A stretch of DNA of 9,908 nt from Bdellovibrionales bacterium (GTDB lineage Bacteria > Bdellovibrionota > Bacteriovoracia > Bacteriovoracales > Bacteriovoracaceae): NCBI GenBank assembly GCA_030633015.1, contig DAOVTR010000029.1, positions 1 through 9,908 on the forward strand, read 5' to 3'. A program made the translations under genes and the position numbers. Below are positions 1 to 7,102 of this stretch, piece by piece. The first letter of the stretch is position 1. Each line of letters opens with the position of its first letter. Under the pieces are notes generated by a model. It saw only the letters and a list, made by a program, of their open reading frames with translations, had not been told where the DNA came from and ran no database searches.

Positions 1-225
1 AGACGCCCAGATGGATTACTACAGTCAAGAAAAAATAGTCTTCAAAGCTCGATTGATCAAATCGATAGAAGAATTGTTAATAAGCAAAGAATGATCGATC
101 AAAAAGAGAAAAATTTGAAGATGAAATTTGCAAGATTAGAAGGAACTATATCAAGAATACAACGATCAGGAGCAGGCCTTGCATCACTTGGTGCATCTTC
201 GCCTAACCCTGTTCAGCAACTATAA
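1..225 (+). CDS. fliD: Flagellar filament cap protein FliD, C-terminal 74 residues (5' end outside the window)
   Basis: The frame is open from base 1 to the TAA at 223-225. FliD caps the growing flagellar filament outside the cell and helps flagellin subunits fold into place. The visible tail reads like a typical FliD C-terminus: repeated SSIDQIDRRI and EKNLKMKFARLE stretches form the amphipathic helix of the D0 coiled coil, where FliD proteins have an I..I...E..L..+Y..LE pattern. A Gly/Ala/Ser-rich end follows (SGAGLASLGASS) and the last residues are VQQL. The call rests on this helix pattern and on fliS starting only 18 bases downstream, the usual fliD-fliS order. The N-terminal domains are not in the window, so the total length cannot be judged. 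Confidence 0.86.
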   Translation, partial: RRPDGLLQSRKNSLQSSIDQIDRRIVNKQRMIDQKEKNLKMKFARLEGTISRIQRSGAGLASLGASSPNPVQQL

Positions 226-232
226 TAACTTT

Positions 233-243
233 AGGAGGAGGTT
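233..243 (+). promoter_or_regulatory. Strong ribosome binding site of fliS
   Basis: The sequence AGGAGGAGGTT directly before the fliS ATG contains two overlapping perfect Shine-Dalgarno cores. It is by far the strongest such site in the window; most other genes here have weak sites or rely on overlap. It suggests FliS is made in larger amounts than its neighbours, which fits a chaperone needed in proportion to flagellin. Confidence 0.75.
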
Positions 244-642
244 ATGAATAATTACGGTTTAGGTGCTTACAAAAAAACATCAATACACACTGCGAGCAAA
301 GAGCAAATTCTCTTAATGCTATATCAGGCTGCAATTAGAAATTGCAAAAAAGCCATTGAAGCTGTTGATCAAAATAACATTCCTAAAAAGGGTGAACATA
401 TTGGTAAACTTCAAGATATTGTAATTGAGTTAAACAACAGTCTTGATTTTGAAGTTGGTGGCGATATAGCAGATGAACTTTCATCTTTGTATGATTATGT
501 ATTGTACTCAAGTACTCAGGCAAACATTAAAATTGATTCTAGTCATTTACATGGATGTTTAGAGGTTTTAAATACTTTATACGATGGATGGTCTGATGCA
601 ATAAAGTCAATTCGAAGTGAAACCAAACAAGCAACAAAGTAA
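244..642 (+). CDS. fliS: Flagellar export chaperone FliS
   Basis: This 132-residue protein has the usual FliS length. FliS is a small four-helix cytoplasmic protein that binds the C-terminal D0 helix of flagellin, keeps it from polymerising in the cell and delivers it to the flagellar export gate. Family hallmarks are visible: a Tyr-rich N-terminus (NNYGLGAYKKTSIHTASKEQ), then ILLMLYQAAIRNCKKAIEA (residues about 22-40, matching the family's LL.MLYdgal....A), then LNNSLDFEVGGDIADELSSL (about 63-82, matching L...Ld.e.ggeia..L), LYDYVLY, and a final helix ending in LYDGWSDAI. The start follows an excellent ribosome site. The gene sits 18 bases after fliD and 6 bases before a FliT-like gene. There is no signal peptide or membrane segment. 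Confidence 0.96.
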   Translation: MNNYGLGAYKKTSIHTASKEQILLMLYQAAIRNCKKAIEAVDQNNIPKKGEHIGKLQDIVIELNNSLDFEVGGDIADELSSLYDYVLYSSTQANIKIDSSHLHGCLEVLNTLYDGWSDAIKSIRSETKQATK

Positions 643-648
643 GGCTTT

Positions 649-1053
649 ATGAACTCAATACTAAAAGAAATAATGACCTACACTGTTTTAATGGATGCGG
701 TTTCAGACTCCTCCAATAAAATTCTGCATGCATGCTCCAAGAATAATATCGATGCCATTGTTTTTGAATCAGAAAACCGTGATAGACAAACAAACATCCT
801 AGGTCATATTCAACAAAGTATTGATCAAAAAATAATGTTTTATTTCAAACGTGAAAAAAATATTTTCTTAGTCGAATTATTAAAACTTTGGCAGTTGGAA
901 ATAAACTTTTGGATTAAAAACATAAATAAAGTTGACAAAGAAATACTGACTAAACTTGATCTTTTTAAAGACCAAACCACTCAAGAAATTTCAACAGTAT
1001 TTAAAACAAAAGAACAGTTTAAAGGCTACAATTTAAACAACGTAAGAAAATAA
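649..1053 (+). CDS. Small helical protein, candidate FliT-like flagellar chaperone
   Basis: This 134-residue protein has no signal peptide or membrane segment and reads as nearly all helix. I do not recognise it firmly. Its place right after fliS and its length match FliT, the chaperone that binds FliD and the export ATPase. Residues about 20-58 follow a FliT-like rhythm: SSNKILHACSKNNIDAIV, then ENRDRQTNILGHIQQ, comparable to the family's s..ll.a...gdwd.l..le..R..l...l. After this the protein carries Trp-containing helices (LLKLWQLEINFWIKNI) and ends KGYNLNNVRK, a tail not typical of enterobacterial FliT. The ATG lies 6 bases after the fliS stop, with a weak AAGG site at 641-644. It could instead be an unrelated lineage-specific flagellar helper. 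Confidence 0.6.
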   Translation: MNSILKEIMTYTVLMDAVSDSSNKILHACSKNNIDAIVFESENRDRQTNILGHIQQSIDQKIMFYFKREKNIFLVELLKLWQLEINFWIKNINKVDKEILTKLDLFKDQTTQEISTVFKTKEQFKGYNLNNVRK

Positions 1054-1057
1054 GGGG
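1052..1057 (+). promoter_or_regulatory. Ribosome binding site that sets a TTG start
   Basis: AAGGGG overlaps the stop codon of the preceding gene and lies 6 bases before the TTG at 1064. This spacing is good and no ATG is nearby in that frame, so it supports the TTG as the true start of the Maf-like gene. Confidence 0.6.
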
Positions 1058-1063
1058 TTAGAC

Positions 1064-1738
1064 TTGACGCTTCCAACAATTAACTCATTTACGATTAAGG
1101 AATCTAAAACTCAATCATTAATCCCGGTCTTAAATGATGTACATCTACACTCTGTATATAATCCAGAAAGAGAAGCTAAGGCATTTGTTGGAAAACATTT
1201 AAATGAACTAAAAGATAAAAATACCCTTTTACTGCTAGGACTTGGATTCGGATACCATCTTGAAGAAATAATAAATACTATGGAACCGTTCCATGGAGAA
1301 AACTATAAAATTTTTGTTATAGAACCATGCCAAGAGCTTTTTGACAAGTTGCCCATTAAAGCTTTAAAGAAGAACCCTAACATTTCATTTATTGTTGGAG
1401 AAAGTTCTGAATCAATTTTTTCTAAATATAATGTAATTGATTTTTTTATAAAAAAACCCACAGTCCTTTTGCATCCAGCTTCATTTAATCTGTTTAGTAA
1501 ATATTATAAAAGCATTCTTGGGTATAAAGCTTCAAGTAATATCTCAGAAATATTAAACACCACAAAATCGAAACAACTTCAAGACTATTTGCTGGAGGTA
1601 TCAAAAACTATTCACTCCACGAATCAACTTCCTGAATATATTTCAAACAAAAAAAATCTCAACCAGGAAGACTTTATGTTCTTGGCGTTGGATGAAATGA
1701 CAAAACACTCTTTTCTGCTTAATGGAGAGTCGAAATGA
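1064..1738 (+). CDS. Maf-like protein with only the N-terminal module of flagellin glycosylation factors
   Basis: This 224-residue protein resembles the N-terminal part of Maf proteins (motility accessory factors, MptE-like/DUF115 group), which attach nonulosonic acids to flagellin in the cytoplasm. Visible marks are HSVYNPEREAKAF (residues 29-41, the NP..EA motif), LLLLGLGFGYHLEEII (about 55-70, a Rossmann-like glycine loop), IFVIEP (83-88, strand end with an acidic residue), and LLHPASFNLFSKYYKSIL (135-151, seen before the catalytic region in Maf). Full Maf proteins are about 600 residues or more and continue into the DUF115 catalytic domain; here the protein stops after a helical tail. The start is a TTG with a good AAGGGG site. 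The end overlaps the next gene by ATGA, implying translational coupling. It may be a degraded Maf, an accessory subunit for the GT9 enzymes, or a stand-alone binding module. Confidence 0.7.
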   Translation: MTLPTINSFTIKESKTQSLIPVLNDVHLHSVYNPEREAKAFVGKHLNELKDKNTLLLLGLGFGYHLEEIINTMEPFHGENYKIFVIEPCQELFDKLPIKALKKNPNISFIVGESSESIFSKYNVIDFFIKKPTVLLHPASFNLFSKYYKSILGYKASSNISEILNTTKSKQLQDYLLEVSKTIHSTNQLPEYISNKKNLNQEDFMFLALDEMTKHSFLLNGESK

Positions 1739-3396
1739 AACATATTTTAGTAATTAACTTAAAGCGATATGGCGATATTGTTGCAAGCGCAGGACTTTTA
1801 AGCTCCATTAGACAAAGTAATCCTGACAGTAAAATTCATCTATTGATTTATGATGAATTTAAATCAATATGCCCACTTCTTAAAAATGTATTTAAAGTAC
1901 ATACAATTAACAGAGAGGAGATAACAACTTTTCACAATAACTCTATATATAGCAACTCATTTGCTTATGAAGCTTTTTTCCGCTCTCTAAGAGAAGTTAA
2001 AGATATTAATTGGCATAATATTGTTAATTATTCAAATGATTTAGTAAGCACCTATGTCACCTCTTTTTTAAAAAATGATGTCACTAATACGAGTGGTATC
2101 TCTTTTAACCACAAGCACCAGGTCACATATTCAAATGACTGGTCAATAGTGTTCAATGATCTGCTTCCTGAATATGGCCCGACACCAATCAATTTTATCG
2201 ATAATTTCAACAAAATTCTAAACACAAGCTCTTCTCAATCTTGTGACTCAATATCCATAAAAGAGGCTCACAGTCAAAATGCGTTTACAAATTTTAACAA
2301 AATACGTAATGAATTTAAGCCAAAGCATTCGGATTTAAAAATCATAGGCATACAACTTAAAAGTTCCGATCAAAACAAGGACCTTGAGGTGGAGTCTATT
2401 ATAAGGCTAATCGGGTTTACTTTAGACTGCGAATCAACATTTCCCATTTTACTTATTGCTCCAAACCAAGAAGAAAGAAATTTTGTAAATAGCCTAAACA
2501 AACATTTCAATAATAGACTTATTACCGTTGAATCTGATTTTATTGCATTGCCATCGGTCTTAATGAATCTTGACCTACTTATTACTCCTGATACAGTAAT
2601 AAAACATCTTGCAGATCAGCTAAAAACTCCAATACTAGAAATATCTCAAGGCACATCTCCTCTTTTTAAGCAAGGAAGCATTAATCCGAACAATCTCATT
2701 TTAACAAAAAATTATACTAAAAGAAAAATATACAACAAACTTTCAACAGAGGCTGACTTTGTGAATGTTGAAAATATTATTGAAGGAATTCGCTATTTTT
2801 TCAACCATACATCTAAGCCAAACATCTCCAATACAGACACTCTCTATGTTGTATCTAAAGACCAGTTTGGAACAGCCTACAGACCTATTGCTGGCGGTAT
2901 TTCTTACTCTTTTGAAGTTTCGCGTTTGACATCAAGGTATCTTATACACAGGCTACTTAACAATGACGGAAGTGAAGAGCTAGATAAAAACATTTTCTCT
3001 CTACCAACTGCTCATCTCCAAAAGTGGATCGTTCAAGAAAAACAATCTATTGTTGCTACCACAAAAAACATTTTAAACACTTTGAGACAACTTATTAAAA
3101 CAAAAAACAATCCACAAAATACTATTTATTTTATCAATTCATTAAATATTCTTTTTGAAGGTTGTGAAAAAAACCAACTTACGGCAATACCAACCATCTT
3201 GTTTAGAGCTCGCACAGAAGCGCTTACCAATAATAATACAAAAAACAACATGAAAAATATTGAAACATTATTATATAATTTAAAAAACGAGATACAAGTT
3301 GTTATCAACACGGTAAGCCTCGTTGAATCACAAATAACAACTACTCTTTATAAAAAGCATATTCCACTACAAACCAATCCCCAGGCAAAACTATGA
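1735..3396 (+). CDS. GT9-family (heptosyltransferase-like) protein with long C-terminal extension, possibly degenerate
   Basis: This 553-residue protein has a GT9 core (about 1-355) followed by a roughly 190-residue mostly helical extension. GT9 enzymes transfer ADP-heptose or related sugars. The N-terminal strand-loop ILVINLKRYGDIVASAGLL (4-22) is the GT9 opening, with D14 at the position of the catalytic-type Asp of WaaC. In the C-terminal Rossmann half, LPSVLMNLDLLITPDTVIKH (272-291), with D286, matches the family's nad..i..DTG..H.A donor-site motif. The usual K-x-W type motif after the central strand is not visible: the equivalent area reads IGIQLKSSDQNKDLEV (204-219). There is no cysteine cluster after the donor motif. 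The extension starts near residue 367 (LYVVSKDQFGTAYRPI) and resembles that of the downstream GT9 protein. The gene overlaps both neighbours by 4 bases (ATGA). It may be a partner or scaffold rather than an active enzyme. Confidence 0.75.
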   Translation: MKHILVINLKRYGDIVASAGLLSSIRQSNPDSKIHLLIYDEFKSICPLLKNVFKVHTINREEITTFHNNSIYSNSFAYEAFFRSLREVKDINWHNIVNYSNDLVSTYVTSFLKNDVTNTSGISFNHKHQVTYSNDWSIVFNDLLPEYGPTPINFIDNFNKILNTSSSQSCDSISIKEAHSQNAFTNFNKIRNEFKPKHSDLKIIGIQLKSSDQNKDLEVESIIRLIGFTLDCESTFPILLIAPNQEERNFVNSLNKHFNNRLITVESDFIALPSVLMNLDLLITPDTVIKHLADQLKTPILEISQGTSPLFKQGSINPNNLILTKNYTKRKIYNKLSTEADFVNVENIIEGIRYFFNHTSKPNISNTDTLYVVSKDQFGTAYRPIAGGISYSFEVSRLTSRYLIHRLLNNDGSEELDKNIFSLPTAHLQKWIVQEKQSIVATTKNILNTLRQLIKTKNNPQNTIYFINSLNILFEGCEKNQLTAIPTILFRARTEALTNNNTKNNMKNIETLLYNLKNEIQVVINTVSLVESQITTTLYKKHIPLQTNPQAKL

Positions 3397-3530
3397 TGCA
3401 AAACCTAGAAAACTTATCTGATGAAATTACTGATATCTTTAAAAAACTTGACTCTCAAACGATTATCAGTGACGAGGAAATTGAAAAAATCGTACTTTCT
3501 CTGCTTGTAAAAGAAGAATCACATGACTGA
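3393..3530 (+). CDS. 45-residue acidic microprotein between the two GT9 genes
   Basis: A short open frame begins at the ATG overlapping the TGA of the upstream GT9 gene (ATGATG, two tandem in-frame starts at 3393 and 3396). It ends at the TGA at 3528-3530, 8 bases inside the next GT9 gene. Like its neighbours it uses AT-rich codons, and an AGG lies 7 bases before the first ATG. The product is strongly acidic (12 Asp/Glu against 4 Lys) and would form two short amphipathic helices, LENLSDEITDIFKKL and SDEEIEKIVLSLLVKE, without signal peptide or membrane span. Reasons to think it real: it fills the only gap between the two GT9 genes almost exactly, and the overlaps on both sides look like translational coupling. 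I do not recognise a family. It could be a small partner of a GT9 protein, or only a coupling leader. Confidence 0.6.
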   Translation: MMQNLENLSDEITDIFKKLDSQTIISDEEIEKIVLSLLVKEESHD

Positions 3531-5232
3531 GAACGCTGCACACAAAGCAATTCCTGAAAATATGCCAAAACACATTTGCATTATGCAGCTTACTCGTATC
3601 GGTGATATTATTCAAACAATTCAAGTTGCAAAATATTTAAAAGAATCTCGGCCAGAAATTAAAACATCACTGATTGCTCGCAGTCGCTTTGCTTCTCCTC
3701 TTACTTTTTTAATTAATAAATACTTTGATGCGGTCTTTTTTATTGATTCAAATGTTTTTGACTGTTCTCCCCAATCAAACAACAAATTGTCACTTCCTCT
3801 TATACAAGAGAACCTACAAAACACAATAAAAAAAATAAATAGCCAAAAAACAGACGTATTAATAAATTTATCTTTTTCAAAAACATCTGGATGGCTAAGC
3901 TCACTAGTACACTCAACCCATAAACTTGGTTTGGTTTACAACAAGCTTGGAGAAATAAAAATTCATGACCACTGGTCAAAGTTTGTTTTTTCTAATGTTA
4001 TGGGTGGCCCATTGAATCCATTTTCACTCATTGATATATATAAAAACATTGTTGGAATTAAAGGCATCGAAAGGAAACCAAAAAAGCCCACTTCCAAAGA
4101 AGTACAAACTATAATATTGCACCCTTTTGCCTCTCATGCAAAAAAAAGCTGGAAGGCCAGCAAGTGGGTAGAAATTATTTTTAAGACCCTTAAGGATAAT
4201 GAAAATGCAACAATCAAAATCGTTGGATCAAAATCTGAAATTAATGCAAGTAATGAAATTATCAATCATCCTTTACTTGATAACATAAAAAACAGATTTA
4301 TTAATCTAGTTGGAAAAACAACGATTGAAGAACTGTATCACCAATTACAATCGTCCGACCTATTTGTTGGACACGACTCTATGGTTGGACATTTGGCTGC
4401 AATGGCTCAGGTACAAACACTTACAATTTCCCTTGGAACAGTAAGACCAATTGAAACTTCGCCTTACGGAGAAAATAATTATAATATTATGCCTCGTACA
4501 AAATGTTTTCCTTGCTTTCCAGGAGATAAGTGCCCTTATTATCAGTGCCATGCAGATATACCATACAAAATAGTAAACAGTTCAATAAATAGCTTGCTTA
4601 CTTCGCGGGCTATTTCATTTGATGAAATAAAAAAGAACAACTCATCATTTCATATTGATTCAATCTCTATTAAGAAAAGTTATTTTACAAATATTGATTT
4701 TCTTGCATTTAAAGAAATAACTCCACACAATCTTTCTTTTCAGGAAATCTTATCAAAATTCTATCGAATTATCTGGCTATATACACTTATTGAAAAAGAT
4801 GAGGAAAATGATTTTCCCCAACTAACACGAGGGACTCATCAAGAACTACTACGATATCTTGAGGGAATGCAACCCCTTTTTGAACTAGCTGAATTCGGCC
4901 AAAAATATTCTCGGTATATTTTAGAGGAAATTGCATCCTCCACTCCCAATTTAAATAAAATCAAAAATTATTCCAAAAAAATTGATGAAATAGATTCATT
5001 ACAAAAAATTATAAAAGAAACTTATCCAGGACTTTCTCCCATTATAGATTACTTTACTGTTGTAAAGGGTAACATTCCAGGTGAAAACATTGTTGACCTT
5101 ACTGAGAATTCTTTTATTACTTACAATGGATATTCAACCGTAATTGCTGCAACATATGAGCTTTTTGAAAAAACTATTGCTCAACACCTTCATAAATCGT
5201 CAAAAAAACAAAGCAGCGATATAAGAATTTAA
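3523..5232 (+). CDS. GT9-family glycosyltransferase with four-cysteine cluster, candidate protein heptosyltransferase
   Basis: This 569-residue protein has a complete-looking GT9 core (about 16-360) and a roughly 190-residue helical C-terminal extension. Core motifs: ICIMQLTRIGDIIQTIQVAK (18-37) with D28; IILHPFASHAKKSWKASKWV (197-216), containing the substrate-binding Lys (K207 or K208) and Trp; NLVGKTTIEELYHQLQSSDL (261-280); FVGHDSMVGHLAA (281-293) with D285. Next comes CFPCFPGDKCPYYQC (328-342), with Cys at 328, 331, 337 and 342, a pattern that suits metal binding, as in the iron finger of TibC-type protein heptosyltransferases. There is no signal peptide, so it acts in the cytoplasm, where flagellin waits with FliS. 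The start at 3523 has an AAGAAG site at 3511-3516; an ATG at 3562 (residue 14) would also give a full GT9 fold. It overlaps the microprotein gene by 8 bases. The sugar and target are unproven. Confidence 0.87.
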   Translation: MTENAAHKAIPENMPKHICIMQLTRIGDIIQTIQVAKYLKESRPEIKTSLIARSRFASPLTFLINKYFDAVFFIDSNVFDCSPQSNNKLSLPLIQENLQNTIKKINSQKTDVLINLSFSKTSGWLSSLVHSTHKLGLVYNKLGEIKIHDHWSKFVFSNVMGGPLNPFSLIDIYKNIVGIKGIERKPKKPTSKEVQTIILHPFASHAKKSWKASKWVEIIFKTLKDNENATIKIVGSKSEINASNEIINHPLLDNIKNRFINLVGKTTIEELYHQLQSSDLFVGHDSMVGHLAAMAQVQTLTISLGTVRPIETSPYGENNYNIMPRTKCFPCFPGDKCPYYQCHADIPYKIVNSSINSLLTSRAISFDEIKKNNSSFHIDSISIKKSYFTNIDFLAFKEITPHNLSFQEILSKFYRIIWLYTLIEKDEENDFPQLTRGTHQELLRYLEGMQPLFELAEFGQKYSRYILEEIASSTPNLNKIKNYSKKIDEIDSLQKIIKETYPGLSPIIDYFTVVKGNIPGENIVDLTENSFITYNGYSTVIAATYELFEKTIAQHLHKSSKKQSSDIRI

Positions 5233-5243
5233 GAGGATAAAAC

Positions 5244-5696
5244 ATGAACAAATCAAACGAGCATAGTAAAATGAATAATAATGAAACGTTGCTGGAATTT
5301 AAAAAATTATCGAGTGAAGCTCTCGGTGATTGCCCCAAATATATAGATTACGTAATAAGTAATATAAACACTGTTATTGAATCATATAGTGCAAACGATT
5401 ATGACAAGGCAAATGCACATTTTAGTGAAATCATCGTAACTCTAGAATCATTCACACAACTTATAACCAAAATTAAATATATTTTAAAAGAAACAATTAA
5501 AACATACCACCGTGTAGAACGACATGATGAAATAATGCAAATTGAACAACAACTTGTTGTTATATTGCAATCACTTGTTCCTGCGAAGGAAAATAATGAT
5601 ATAATCATGCTTTGTGACTTGCTAGAATTTGAACTTACAGATAACCTTAACATGTGGAAAAATTTCATCATCCCTCAATATCTAAAAGTGACCTAA
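5244..5696 (+). CDS. 150-residue all-helical protein of unknown function in the glycosylation cassette
   Basis: I do not recognise a family. The protein is soluble, with no signal peptide or membrane span, and reads as helices throughout. Visible stretches are [20 protein letters not shown] (about 33-52), [19 protein letters not shown] (52-70), a long helix about 72-110, and a notable C-terminal block [20 protein letters not shown] (117-136), closed by [14 protein letters not shown]. The block, with D-x-x-x-L-x-D-L-L-E-x-E-L, looks like a conserved interaction surface. The overall style resembles the C-terminal extensions of the two upstream GT9 proteins and small flagellar chaperones, which is a hint only. 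The start has an AGAGGA site at 5232-5237, 11 bases after the GT9 stop; an ATG at 5271 is a weaker alternative. Its 3' end contains the start of the kinase gene. Confidence 0.8.
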   Translation: MNKSNEHSKMNNNETLLEFKKLSSEALGDCPKYIDYVISNINTVIESYSANDYDKANAHFSEIIVTLESFTQLITKIKYILKETIKTYHRVERHDEIMQIEQQLVVILQSLVPAKENNDIIMLCDLLEFELTDNLNMWKNFIIPQYLKVT

Positions 5697-7102
5697 CCTC
5701 AAACCAAGCAACTATTTTTCAATTTTATAAAAAACAAGAACACAATCATTCTAAATTATTATCAAGGAACAAACAGCGACTTTCCCAGCATTCAAGGAAA
5801 CAAAACTACTTAAACAGAAACAACACATATAAGTTTTTGATTAACCTAGAAATAAACAAAATTACAAATATTATTAATAAAAATCTTACAGGTCTTTCTA
5901 ACATCTCCGATCTATTACAACGCATTATAGAACTTAAAATCTTCAAGTCGTTTGAATCAACAAGTATTTTCATTCATGAAAAAGGTAAATATTTTGCGAT
6001 TAACTATAACTTCACAAAGAAGCAAAAAGAAACAAACACTCACATAAAGGTAGAAACATTTAACCAAGTTTTTAACAACATTAAGAAAAGTAAAAACAAA
6101 CTTTTTTCGCAAAAAATAATTTTAAAAAACATTCCTGTCGTTCTAGGAACCTTTATGGGAAAAGAGTTTGACCTTAAAAACTATAGAATCATTTTTATTG
6201 TCTCAAGAAATGATTTTTTACAGGCAACAAAAGAAGAGCTAGTTTTTTTTAATGATTTTTCTAAACAATTAATTCCGGAACTATGTCATCTTCTTAAACG
6301 AGACCTTGTCGCTGCATCTCAAAAATACTTATCCATTGCATCCACAACCCATAATGATGTGAACAAAGCATTTGGTAGTAGCCATACAGACCTATACCAC
6401 TTTCAAAGAGTTTCTATTTTAGGTGAACTCCTAAATACTCTAAGACATGAACTTTCAAACCCTCTTTTTGGAATATCACTCTGTTCTCAAACAGTTTCAC
6501 AAGACATAACGAACCAAGATGACGCAACTTCCTTTGAAGAAATTGCGAGTGCCGCAAAGAGATGCCAGAGTATTATTGAAAACTTTTCTGATCTTTATTC
6601 AGATAAAACAATTTTTTCTAGTTTCAAAATTTCAAAACTAGTAAAAGAAATAGTAACTCTCGCAAAAAGCGAAATTAAGCCAATATCACACTCGATTAAC
6701 TACAAAAACAAGACCGAAGATTTATTTATAAAATCAAACTCAACATGGCTCGGACAGATAATCTTTAATTTACTTATAAATGCTGCACAATCTGTAAAGT
6801 CCAACTCTGAACCAGATCGCAATGATCATGTTAATATTGAGATAGATCTAATGAACTCAACACTTATTGTTAAAATTATCGACACTGGATCTGGAATTTC
6901 TCCCAAGATGTCTGACATGGTTTTCAAACCATTTTACACAACAAAAACAAAAGGGACTGGCCTTGGACTTAGTATTTGTAAAAACCTCGCAGACAAGATA
7001 AATTCTAAATTATATTTTACTAATAATTTTAATTCACAAGGAGTTACCTTTACACTTGAAATTAACATCCCTAAATCCAATGAAGCAGGGCAAAGCACTT
7101 GA
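5654..7102 (+). CDS. Soluble sensor histidine kinase
   Basis: This 482-residue kinase has no membrane segments, so it should sense a cytoplasmic signal. A basic, polar, probably disordered N-terminus (1-58) is followed by a sensor region (about 60-215) whose alternating helices and strands ([33 protein letters not shown]) suggest a GAF-like fold. The dimerisation/phosphoacceptor helix holds [18 protein letters not shown], with H265 as the phospho-His and an NtrB/AtoS-like H-box. The ATPase domain shows the N-box [12 protein letters not shown] (N376), G1 IIDTGSGI (D410, G412, G414), F-box VFKPFYTT and G2 [13 protein letters not shown] (434-446). The start is a GTG 43 bases inside the previous gene, with no clear ribosome site. 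The next in-frame alternative noted is a TTG at 5837, so the first 61 residues are less certain. The stop overlaps the regulator start (TTGA). Confidence 0.93.
   Translation: MEKFHHPSISKSDLTSNQATIFQFYKKQEHNHSKLLSRNKQRLSQHSRKQNYLNRNNTYKFLINLEINKITNIINKNLTGLSNISDLLQRIIELKIFKSFESTSIFIHEKGKYFAINYNFTKKQKETNTHIKVETFNQVFNNIKKSKNKLFSQKIILKNIPVVLGTFMGKEFDLKNYRIIFIVSRNDFLQATKEELVFFNDFSKQLIPELCHLLKRDLVAASQKYLSIASTTHNDVNKAFGSSHTDLYHFQRVSILGELLNTLRHELSNPLFGISLCSQTVSQDITNQDDATSFEEIASAAKRCQSIIENFSDLYSDKTIFSSFKISKLVKEIVTLAKSEIKPISHSINYKNKTEDLFIKSNSTWLGQIIFNLLINAAQSVKSNSEPDRNDHVNIEIDLMNSTLIVKIIDTGSGISPKMSDMVFKPFYTTKTKGTGLGLSICKNLADKINSKLYFTNNFNSQGVTFTLEINIPKSNEAGQST
7087..7090 (+). promoter_or_regulatory. Ribosome binding site that supports the TTG start of the response regulator
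   Basis: AGGG, inside the end of the kinase gene, lies 8 bases before the TTG at 7099. The receiver domain's first strand (KYLIVEDE) begins immediately after this TTG, so both the site and the fold agree on the start. Confidence 0.5.

Noticed and set aside
226..243. A promoter between fliD and fliS
   Set aside because: The 18-base gap is too short for one and is taken up by the ribosome binding site; no -35/-10 or sigma-28 type pattern could be supported.
3393..3525. Possible frameshifted fusion of the two GT9 genes, since both are in the same reading frame
   Set aside because: After the TGA at 3394-3396 the shared frame meets another stop at 3406-3408, and both GT9 proteins look complete, so these are separate genes.
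5399..5671. A 90-codon open frame on the - strand opposite the helical-protein gene
   Set aside because: It lies wholly opposite a gene with good coding signs; the product is rich in Ser, Cys and Ile as expected from the complement of AT-rich coding sequence, and no family motif is visible.
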